DNA of 64,000 nucleotides from Actinomycetota bacterium. GTDB taxonomy: Bacteria; Actinomycetota; Acidimicrobiia; Acidimicrobiales; Ilumatobacteraceae. Below the pieces are notes generated by a model. It had not been told where the DNA came from, did no database searches, and worked only from the letters and a program-made list of their open reading frames with translations. Each line of letters opens with the position of its first letter. Within the stretch, counting starts at the first letter, position 1. The stretch lies in NCBI GenBank assembly GCA_030645495.1, contig JAUSLV010000018.1:496001-560000 (forward strand), given 5' to 3'. Positions 57,969-64,000 of the stretch are shown here, piece after piece. The position numbers were made by a program, and so were the translations under genes.

Positions 57969-58379
57969 ATGCCCGGTATCAAGGACATTCCCGGCGACCA
58001 GGCCCGTGAGGGCTATTTCCCCGGCCACGCCACTGCGGGTACAGCGAAGGAAGTCGCGCTGTTCCGTGCCCCGTTCCGCTGTGTGATCACTGCCGTCGAG
58101 TTCATCCCGGCGTCGGCGATCACCGGTGCCGACACCAACTACTTCACCCTCAAGGTGCGCAACCGCACGACCGGCGCCGGCACGGCGATCCCGGCCGCGT
58201 TGGCGTTCGTGTCGGGTGTCGATGGTGTCGCCTCGGCCCCCAAGACGATCACCCTGTCGGCCACGGCTGCCGACCTGGCGATCGCCGAGGGCGACGTCAT
58301 CACCGCCGAGAAGGCCGTGACCGCTTCCGGTCTCGCCTGCCCCGACGGTCTGATCGTCGTCCACATCAAGGCCGCCTGA
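57969..58379 (+). CDS. capsid decoration-like protein
   Basis: 136 residues, all-beta composition rich in A/T/G, directly after the capsid gene region. G-Q-A-R-E-G-Y-F and I-T-A-V-E-F-I-P-A-S segments. Position suggests a head decoration or fibre-like protein. TGATG junction to the next gene. Confidence 0.6.
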   Translation: MPGIKDIPGDQAREGYFPGHATAGTAKEVALFRAPFRCVITAVEFIPASAITGADTNYFTLKVRNRTTGAGTAIPAALAFVSGVDGVASAPKTITLSATAADLAIAEGDVITAEKAVTASGLACPDGLIVVHIKAA

Positions 58380-58651
58380 TGGGTGCGCGGTCTGCCCCGG
58401 TCGCGCTGGCTGCTGGTGCACTGGTCACCAGCGTCGGCGCGCTGGCCGGCGTGTCGTTCCGTGAGACGGCCGGCGCCGCTGCGACGGTGAAGCTCTACGA
58501 CAACGCTTCGGCGGCGTCGGGGAAGCTGCTCGGCACGTTCGGTCTCGCTGCGCTCGGGTCGATCGACACCGAGTACGTCAACGGCCGCCAGATCACCAAC
58601 GGCGTGTACGCCGTCATCACCGGCACGGTCGAGGGTTCCATCTTCATCTGA
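58379..58651 (+). CDS. small beta-rich head protein
   Basis: 90 residues, beta composition similar to the preceding protein (V-K-L-Y-D-N-A-S-A-A-S-G-K-L-L-G and a C-terminal V-Y-A-V-I-T-G-T-V). Likely also part of the head surface or a short relative of the decoration protein. Confidence 0.55.
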   Translation: MGARSAPVALAAGALVTSVGALAGVSFRETAGAAATVKLYDNASAASGKLLGTFGLAALGSIDTEYVNGRQITNGVYAVITGTVEGSIFI

Positions 58652-58682
58652 GCCTCGGCTCACAGCCTGAAAGGGGGTCGCC

Positions 58683-59657
58683 GTGCAGCGAATCCGCCAA
58701 TCCGCAGCGGCGACCCTTCAGGTCGTGCTCACTGACCAGTACGGCGACCCGGCCGACGCCGACGGGTCGGTGACCGTCACGGTCGATCGTGCCAACGGCA
58801 CCGAGCTCGTCGCCTCCACCGCAGCCGGCCACACGTCGGGTGAGGACGGGGTGTACACGGTGGCGTTGACGGCGGCACAGACTGCGACGCTCGATGAGCT
58901 GACAGCGACATGGCATGACGTTGCGAACAACGTCGACTGGGTCACTCACCATCGCATCGTCGGCGGGTTCCTGTTCACGATCACCCAGGCCCGCGAGTAC
59001 GACGATGTGCTCGCCGACGTCACCAAGTATCCGACTGCTGAGATCGCCGCCAAGCGCGACGAGGTCGAGGACGAGGCCGAGTGGATCTGCAACCGTGCGT
59101 TCGTCCCCTCCTATGCAAGGGTCACGGTCTCTGGTGCTGGCACCGATCGGTTGACGATCGGCAAGCACGACATCCGAGTCGTGCGCAACATCCGCGTGTA
59201 CAGCGTGCTGGGCGGCGCCTACACAGATCTGACGGCGGGCGAGCTCGCGTCGATCGCCCGCCTGGGTGGCGGTGAGATCCGTCGCACCGACGGCGGGATC
59301 TTCCCGTGGGGGACCTCCAACATCGTCGTCGACCTCGAGTACGGGCTCGACGGCCCGGATCAGCGGCTCACCGGCGCCGCCATCACTCACCTGCGGTCGC
59401 GGTTGAACCAAACCCGCAGCCTGCTCCCTGACCGCACCAGGTCGTTCTCCGACCAGTCCGGGAACACCTACGAGCTGGACGGCCCCGACGCCTACCGCAC
59501 CGGCATCGACGCGGTCGACAGCGTGTATGCCCGCTACTCGATGCGCACCCGCAACGCCCAGGCGGCCGACGGGTCGGGCGGGGCCCCGGTGCCGGCGTCT
59601 GGGTCGCTGTCGTTCGATCCGCAGTGGGGCGGCCTCTTCCGTGGTGGCCCCCGGTGA
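58683..59657 (+). CDS. head-tail connector-like protein
   Basis: 324 residues from GTG 58683. N-terminal 100-residue beta domain (I-g-like D-Q-Y-G-D-P-A-D-A-D-G-S-V-T-V), then an alpha-helical part with A-R-E-Y-D-D-V-L-A-D-V-T-K-Y-P-T and E-D-E-A-E-W-I-C-N-R-A-F-V, as in adaptor proteins that bind the portal. Two-domain plan is unusual. Confidence 0.6.
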   Translation: MQRIRQSAAATLQVVLTDQYGDPADADGSVTVTVDRANGTELVASTAAGHTSGEDGVYTVALTAAQTATLDELTATWHDVANNVDWVTHHRIVGGFLFTITQAREYDDVLADVTKYPTAEIAAKRDEVEDEAEWICNRAFVPSYARVTVSGAGTDRLTIGKHDIRVVRNIRVYSVLGGAYTDLTAGELASIARLGGGEIRRTDGGIFPWGTSNIVVDLEYGLDGPDQRLTGAAITHLRSRLNQTRSLLPDRTRSFSDQSGNTYELDGPDAYRTGIDAVDSVYARYSMRTRNAQAADGSGGAPVPASGSLSFDPQWGGLFRGGPR

Positions 59658-60172
59658 CCGCACCCAACACGTCTGCGGTGTACGCCGTGTGGCGCGCGTT
59701 GGAACGGCTGCTGAAGGCAACGACGTTCACGGTCGAGGACCCCACGGGGATCGACATCTGGTTCGGTGATGTGCTGATGCCGCCGGCGGAGGATCGGGCC
59801 AGCATGGACCGGATCGCTGTCGCATCGTTCGTCGAGCCCGCCGATCAGGAGTGGGGCCCGATCGGGAAGGGTTCTCGTGAGGAACGTTTCACCGCACAGC
59901 TGCAGGTCCTCACCGCCATCCCTGGTCGCACCGCCCTGCAGGCGGCCGTTCAGCTTGAGGCGATCACGTCGAAGATCGAGCTGATGTTCCGTGACCTGGC
60001 CCAAACCCGTCGTGCCGGCACGGAGCCGGCCGAGTTCGCCCCCTACCCATCGTGGAACGTCGAGCTCGGCGACATGTCGCCCCGTGTCGTTCCCTCTGCC
60101 GATGGTGCGATCGGGTCGGCCGTCATCTCTGTCCGCTGCCAGTTCCGCATCGGAACACCACCCAACACGTGA
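59654..60172 (+). CDS. tail terminator / head closure-like protein
   Basis: 172 residues, GTGA overlap. Mixed alpha-beta: V-Y-A-V-W-R-A-L-E-R-L-L-K-A-T-T-F and R-F-T-A-Q-L-Q-V-L-T-A-I-P-G-R. Position between connector and major tail protein fits a tail completion protein. Confidence 0.55.
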   Translation: MTAPNTSAVYAVWRALERLLKATTFTVEDPTGIDIWFGDVLMPPAEDRASMDRIAVASFVEPADQEWGPIGKGSREERFTAQLQVLTAIPGRTALQAAVQLEAITSKIELMFRDLAQTRRAGTEPAEFAPYPSWNVELGDMSPRVVPSADGAIGSAVISVRCQFRIGTPPNT

Positions 60173-60182
60173 GGTACACCAG

Positions 60183-60572
60183 ATGAAGATCCGCTACAAC
60201 GGCACGTCCGCTGTCGACATCCCCGGTCACGACGACGTGCAGCCGGGCCAGGCCGTCGACGTCGACGATCTCGTGGGGGAGAGCCTGCTCCTCGCTGGCC
60301 ACGCCCACACCGACACCGGTGAAGTGATCGCTCCGCCCGACCCGCTGTGGTCCCGTGCGGTGCCCGGCGACGACCCCGAGCTGCCTCTGTCGGCCGAGCC
60401 CGCGCCGTCGACGACGGATGATCCCGAGCCCGCGCCGTCGACGACGGATGATCCCGATCTGGTCAACGTCGATCTGGTGCTCGACGACCAGGTCGTCGCC
60501 GCTGTCAGGAAGCCAAGGGGTCCGAAGGGGCCCACCACGAATGACCCGGCTGTGGCCGGAGAGGAGTCCTGA
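60183..60572 (+). CDS. hypothetical protein with tandem EPAPSTTDDP repeat
   Basis: 129 residues. N-terminal 60 residues strand-rich (head/tail joint type); then two exact copies of E-P-A-P-S-T-T-D-D-P, then a Lys/Pro-rich tail. Precedes the major tail protein by 2 bp. Confidence 0.55.
   Translation: MKIRYNGTSAVDIPGHDDVQPGQAVDVDDLVGESLLLAGHAHTDTGEVIAPPDPLWSRAVPGDDPELPLSAEPAPSTTDDPEPAPSTTDDPDLVNVDLVLDDQVVAAVRKPRGPKGPTTNDPAVAGEES
60396..60455 (+). repeat. 30-bp perfect tandem duplication
   Basis: Two identical 30-base units, 60396-60425 and 60426-60455, in frame, encoding ten residues each. Confidence 0.95.
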
Positions 60573-60574
60573 CC

Positions 60575-61546
60575 ATGACCACTGCTTCGGGTTTCGACAG
60601 CCAGTGCGGCTACGCGGTCGAGTCGCCGTCTGGGACGTTCACCGCGCCGACGCGTGCGATCGAGCATGTGAAGTCGGGGTTGAAGTCGACGCGTCTCGAC
60701 ACCCCGTCGAAGGGCATCAAGGCCGGCCGCCGTGGTGTCGTGCGGATGATCAAGGGTGTCGAGGTGGTGGCGGGCTCGATCGTGCACGAGTTGTCGCCGG
60801 CGAACACCGGTGTGATCTTGGTGCAGGGCATGGGTGCGGTGTCGACGTCGGGGTCGGGGACGTACACGCATGTGATCACCCCGGGCCCGCTCGTGGAGGA
60901 GCGCACGATGTCGGTGCAGGTCGGTACCCCGTCGTACGACGGGACGGTCCGCCCGTTCAACTTCTCGGGCTGCCAGATCCAGGGGTTCTCGATCGACGTC
61001 AACGCCGGCGCTGACACGGTGATGTTGAACACCGACTGGGTTGGTCAGCACATGCAGTCCACCGGCGACGGCGACACGGTTGCGGCGTTGACCGCGGCGT
61101 CGTATTCGTCGGCCTGGTCGCCGTTCTCCGGGCTGCAGGCGGTGCTGTCGATCGCCGGTGACGAGTACGAGTTCGACACGCTGTCGTTCTCGGCGAAGAA
61201 CGGTCTGCGCACCGGGAACTACACGGCCCGCTCGACCACCCCCGGGCGTGCGAAGTTGTCGAAGGAACAGGATCCGCGCCGGTGGACGTGCGCGGTCAAG
61301 TCGGACTTCTGGGACCTCACCGTGCTGAACCGTGCGTTCGCCGGCACCGAGGTCGCGTTCTCGCTCGCCCTGACCGCAGGGTCGACGTCGCTGACGTTGG
61401 CCGGGAACGTGCACACCCAGGTGGAGTCGCCGACGGTCGAGGGCACGTCCCTGATCAAGGATGCGCTCAACCTGGAGTTCCTGTCGCCGTCGGTGGATGC
61501 GTCGGCGTGCACGTTCACGCTCGTGAACGCCGACTCGGCCCCGTAG
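60575..61546 (+). CDS. major tail (tube) protein
   Basis: 323 residues. Beta-sandwich composition with G-T-Y-T-H-V-I-T-P, M-S-V-Q-V-G-T-P-S-Y and S-G-C-Q-I-Q-G-F-S-I-D-V, and a C-terminal strand-rich A-L-N-L-E-F-L-S-P. Positioned before the tail assembly and tape measure genes. Forms the tail tube; no collar or Ig tail was seen. Confidence 0.8.
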   Translation: MTTASGFDSQCGYAVESPSGTFTAPTRAIEHVKSGLKSTRLDTPSKGIKAGRRGVVRMIKGVEVVAGSIVHELSPANTGVILVQGMGAVSTSGSGTYTHVITPGPLVEERTMSVQVGTPSYDGTVRPFNFSGCQIQGFSIDVNAGADTVMLNTDWVGQHMQSTGDGDTVAALTAASYSSAWSPFSGLQAVLSIAGDEYEFDTLSFSAKNGLRTGNYTARSTTPGRAKLSKEQDPRRWTCAVKSDFWDLTVLNRAFAGTEVAFSLALTAGSTSLTLAGNVHTQVESPTVEGTSLIKDALNLEFLSPSVDASACTFTLVNADSAP

Positions 61547-61552
61547 CCGGCG

Positions 61553-62083
61553 ATGTCGGATCCGCACAAGCTCGCCTATCACGCGCTCGCGAAGGCTCTG
61601 GCTCGGCTGCCTGGTGAGGTGGTGCCGTCGCGGGCGATGTCGCAGGCGGTCGGTGCCCGGTTGCAGCCGCTGGTGGCCCGGGCGGTCGTGAACGATCTCG
61701 GCAAGACCAAGGTGTCCGGCTGGGCCGGCCAGGAGGCTGAGGGTCGGGCAGTCATCCTCAAAGGCGGTGCGGTGATGATCGTCCGCGAGCGCCGGGGCGC
61801 TGGCCTGATCCGTGTGTTGGATCGTGGCCGCCATCTCGGTGACCCCGGCGTCTTCCAGGGGCCGGGTGCGAACCGGAAGTTCGGCACCACCTCGCGCACG
61901 AAGTCGGGGAAGGTCCGCCAGGTGCGTGCGGTGAAGGGCAAGAAGTGGAACGGGTACACGGACCCGCAGGGCACGTGGACTGATGCGCTGCAGCTGATGC
62001 GTGCGGCGGCGCCCGCCGCAGTGCAGGAACACGTAGCGGCCGGGCTGGCCGACAAGATCCGGGAGGTGGTGACGGGTGGATGA
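61553..62083 (+). CDS. hypothetical tail protein
   Basis: 176 residues, basic, helical. H-K-L-A-Y-H-A-L-A-K-A-L-A-R-L start and conserved G-R-H-L-G-D-P-G. Stands where tail assembly chaperones usually lie, but no slippery sequence or frameshifted extension was found. Overlaps the tape measure gene by 8 bases. Confidence 0.55.
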   Translation: MSDPHKLAYHALAKALARLPGEVVPSRAMSQAVGARLQPLVARAVVNDLGKTKVSGWAGQEAEGRAVILKGGAVMIVRERRGAGLIRVLDRGRHLGDPGVFQGPGANRKFGTTSRTKSGKVRQVRAVKGKKWNGYTDPQGTWTDALQLMRAAAPAAVQEHVAAGLADKIREVVTGG

Positions 62084-63740
62084 CCAGCGGCTGAGGTTCA
62101 TCCTGGATTTCGTCGCGCAGACCGCCGGGTTGAAGAACGCCCAGGAGCTGGCGGAGCAGCTCGGCACCGAGCTCGACGACACCCAGGATGCCGGTACGAA
62201 GATGGCGGCCGCGTTGAAGGCTGCTGCGGACAAGGCGTCGCAGGATCTCGAGGAGACCATCGCGATCGCTGACCGTCTGGGTGAGGCGTTGGGCCCGGAG
62301 TTGACGTCGAAGGTGAACGTCGACGAGATCGCCGGCAAGATGCGCCAGGTCGGCATCACGACCGAGGACGTCGAAGCGAACATCGACAGCTTCCGCCAGT
62401 CGCTCTCGCAGATGGCCGCCACCGCCGACACGGTCAAAGCCCGCGTGGGTGACGTCGATACCGCTGTGCAACGGGTGGGAGACACCTCGACCAAAGCACG
62501 GAGCGCCACAGCGAACTTCGCCGGCAACCTCGCGCAGGAACTCCCCGGCATCTCGGCGGCGATGGGCCCGCTGAACATGGGTATCTCGCAACTGGTCGAG
62601 GGCCTCGCCGAGGGCGACATCAACTCGAAGGCGCTCATCGGCTCGCTGGCCACGATGGCCATCGCCGGTGGTGTGGTGGCGTTGGCGATGGGTGAGTACG
62701 CCGACGAGCAGAAGCGAGCAGCGGAGGTGAAGGCCTTCCGGGCCGATGTGGTCAAGACGTTCACGTCAGCGTTACGCGAGGGCACCGATGCCACGGCGGC
62801 GTTGATCGATCATCTCAACAGCGTCGGGAAGGTGGCGCTCGAGCTGCGCGGCGTGATGGGTGATGCCTTCTCGGGTGACGTGGCTGATGAGATGGCCCGC
62901 GCTGGTGTGACCCTGACGATCTTCGCCGAGGCGACGACCGGCGGCGCCGAGGGCATGGCCCGGTTGGAGGCGGCCCTACACGCGTCGAATGCGGAGGCTG
63001 GTGACGCAGCGCGCGTGATGCTGGCTGTGCGCGAGTACCAGGACATGTACACGCAGTCGACCAAGACCGCAGCGGCGTGGTCGGCGTTGAATGCCGACGC
63101 CGTGGAGCGTGAGCGTCGTGCGCAGGAGCGGTTGGCGGAGCATCTGTCGATCGCTGAGAAGACCCGCCGTTCGTACACGAGAGCGGTGATCGAGAATCGG
63201 GTGGAGACGGAGCGGTTCCAGCAGTCGATCGAGCGTGACCGGTCGTGGGCGCAGACGCAGCAGTCGATCGTCGACACGCAGGAGACCCTCGACGGGTACA
63301 AGCAGGCGGTGGCTGATGGGACGATGTCGCAGGAAGAGGCGTCGCGTCGGTCGGTGATCGCTATCGATGATCAGAAGCTCGCGGTGTTGGAGTATGCGAC
63401 TCAGGTGTTGGGGTTGCCGGCGTCGCAGGTGACGAACATTCTGGCGGACGTGGAGGGTGTCGACGATCTGCAGCGGTTGATCGAGAAGCTGGAGCAGCTC
63501 GAGCGGATCAACCGGCGCATGAATGGTGATCCGAACTGGATGACCCCCGACGGGATCAGGCCTGGGGGCTCTTCAACGGCTCAGGACGCGGCGAATGCAC
63601 AGTCGCAACCCCGCCGCGATCAGAGGTATGCCGACGCTGAGGATTCGGGTCGTCCGATCGTGGTGCAGATCGTTGTCGATGATCGGACGGTTCAGTCGAT
63701 CACAGCGCGCCAGCGGTCGCTGGGTAGGGGTGTGAAATGA
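62076..63740 (+). CDS. tape measure protein
   Basis: 554 residues from GTG 62076. Long coiled-coil and Ala-rich helices, one hydrophobic stretch (L-A-T-M-A-I-A-G-G-V-V-A-L-A-M-G) around residue 190-205, Thr/Gln repeats. Length is short for a tape measure; at about 1.5 Angstrom per residue it predicts a tail of roughly 80 nm. ATGA overlap to the next gene. Confidence 0.8.
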   Translation: MDDQRLRFILDFVAQTAGLKNAQELAEQLGTELDDTQDAGTKMAAALKAAADKASQDLEETIAIADRLGEALGPELTSKVNVDEIAGKMRQVGITTEDVEANIDSFRQSLSQMAATADTVKARVGDVDTAVQRVGDTSTKARSATANFAGNLAQELPGISAAMGPLNMGISQLVEGLAEGDINSKALIGSLATMAIAGGVVALAMGEYADEQKRAAEVKAFRADVVKTFTSALREGTDATAALIDHLNSVGKVALELRGVMGDAFSGDVADEMARAGVTLTIFAEATTGGAEGMARLEAALHASNAEAGDAARVMLAVREYQDMYTQSTKTAAAWSALNADAVERERRAQERLAEHLSIAEKTRRSYTRAVIENRVETERFQQSIERDRSWAQTQQSIVDTQETLDGYKQAVADGTMSQEEASRRSVIAIDDQKLAVLEYATQVLGLPASQVTNILADVEGVDDLQRLIEKLEQLERINRRMNGDPNWMTPDGIRPGGSSTAQDAANAQSQPRRDQRYADAEDSGRPIVVQIVVDDRTVQSITARQRSLGRGVK

Positions 63741-64000
63741 CGCTCACGATCGGCCGGTGCGTGTTGGATGACAGCCCGGATGGCGGGTCGATCCGGGTGG
63801 CTGGTGATCGGTTGTCGTTCCGGTGCGACATCACCGCAACGTCGGTGTACGAGTGTTTGGCGCGGATCCAGCAGTTGTCGGGTCTGGTGAACAACCCGGA
63901 CGAGGAGGTGTTCCCGTTCGTCTGGTCGGAGGACCCACGGTTCGACGGGTTCTATCGGGTTCGTTCGGTGGATGTGACCCCGTCGGCGTTGTTCTTGTCG
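63737..64000 (+). CDS. distal tail protein, start only
   Basis: First 88 residues of a gene that continues past the window. Starts T-L-T-I-G-R-C-V-L-D-D and contains strand-rich V-F-P-F-V-W-S-E-D-P and F-Y-R-V-R-S-V-D-V. Position after the tape measure suggests distal tail or minor tail protein. Confidence 0.6.
   Translation, partial: MTLTIGRCVLDDSPDGGSIRVAGDRLSFRCDITATSVYECLARIQQLSGLVNNPDEEVFPFVWSEDPRFDGFYRVRSVDVTPSALFLS

Larger units (their letters stand above)
30040..64000. mobile_element. siphovirus-like prophage, left end and late genes, right end outside window
   Basis: Starts inside comM and continues through the window edge. Contains integrase, lysogeny operon, repressor/Cro switch, a long rightward early operon and late genes in the order terminase, portal, protease-capsid, connectors, major tail, tape measure, distal tail. 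The order and tape measure indicate a long-tailed phage. Gene spacing, translational coupling and codon use differ from the host side. No replicative polymerase, recombinase (RecT) or lysin was seen in the visible part. Confidence 0.95.

Noticed and set aside
61546-62090. Programmed -1 frameshift for tail assembly chaperones
   Set aside because: Searched for a slippery sequence and overlapping frame between major tail and tape measure; only one ordinary gene with a normal stop is present.
30000-64000. CRISPR array or toxin-antitoxin pair in the prophage
   Set aside because: No regularly spaced direct repeats of CRISPR length; small gene pairs show no recognised toxin or antitoxin motifs.

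Overview
The window is high-GC DNA from an actinomycete-type bacterium. Evidence for this: the order Mec-type JAMM protease, CysM, (membrane protease), MurI, RNase PH, dITPase matches the mycobacterial Rv1334-Rv1341 block; there is an F420-type luciferase-like oxidoreductase; the resident phage carries WhiB proteins; and many genes start only 6-7 nt after a TANNNT -10 element, as leaderless actinobacterial genes do. Placement nearer the Acidimicrobiia than the Streptomyces/Mycobacterium branch is only an impression.

Host part (1 to about 30,040). Left to right: the end of a CorA transporter; small uncharacterised genes and a kinase-like phosphotransferase; tmRNA (ssrA) with its partner smpB 3 kb away; a TetR regulator with a DUF1330-like protein; Mug-type DNA glycosylase; DDAH; the Mec-CysM sulfur pair; two membrane proteins; CPBP protease; murI-rph-rdgB; a DSD1-type PLP enzyme; a feoA-feoB-NifU iron operon; an F420-type oxidoreductase; an unusual tRNA with a UAG anticodon; DUF2461; a HerA-like ATPase; a SufR-like Fe-S regulator diverging from two fold-type II PLP enzymes; DUF1992; PPK2; a yeast-type cytosine deaminase; DUF4389; beta-carbonic anhydrase; ClpP; a lipoprotein; and the first 300 or so codons of comM.

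Prophage part (about 30,040 to beyond 64,000). A siphovirus-like prophage has entered comM through a large serine integrase, and the integrase reading frame is now in frame with the broken comM. The left end holds a leftward three-gene lysogeny operon with a pair of DUF2510 paralogues. Next comes a divergent repressor/Cro switch with a candidate operator. A rightward early operon of about 30 mostly tiny, translationally coupled genes runs from about 33.1 to 49.4 kb. Among its products are a metallopeptidase, a ParB-like protein with a histone-H1-like tail, an ASCH-like protein, a Gp37/Gp68 protein preceded by a chimeric HNH gene, two WhiB proteins flanking a C2H2 zinc finger protein, a nucleotidyltransferase-like protein, a J-domain-like protein, a DNA methylase broken at a G10 tract, and an HNH protein whose gene holds a dense GATC cluster. 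A 400-bp gap with a candidate late promoter follows, and then the late genes: HNH, terminase small and large, portal, a fused protease-major capsid protein, another HNH, decoration and connector proteins, major tail protein, tape measure and the start of a distal tail gene. The right attachment site and the rest of comM lie outside the window.

No complete rRNA, no insertion sequence and no CRISPR array was seen. All function calls come from reading motifs and family resemblance by eye; no search was run.
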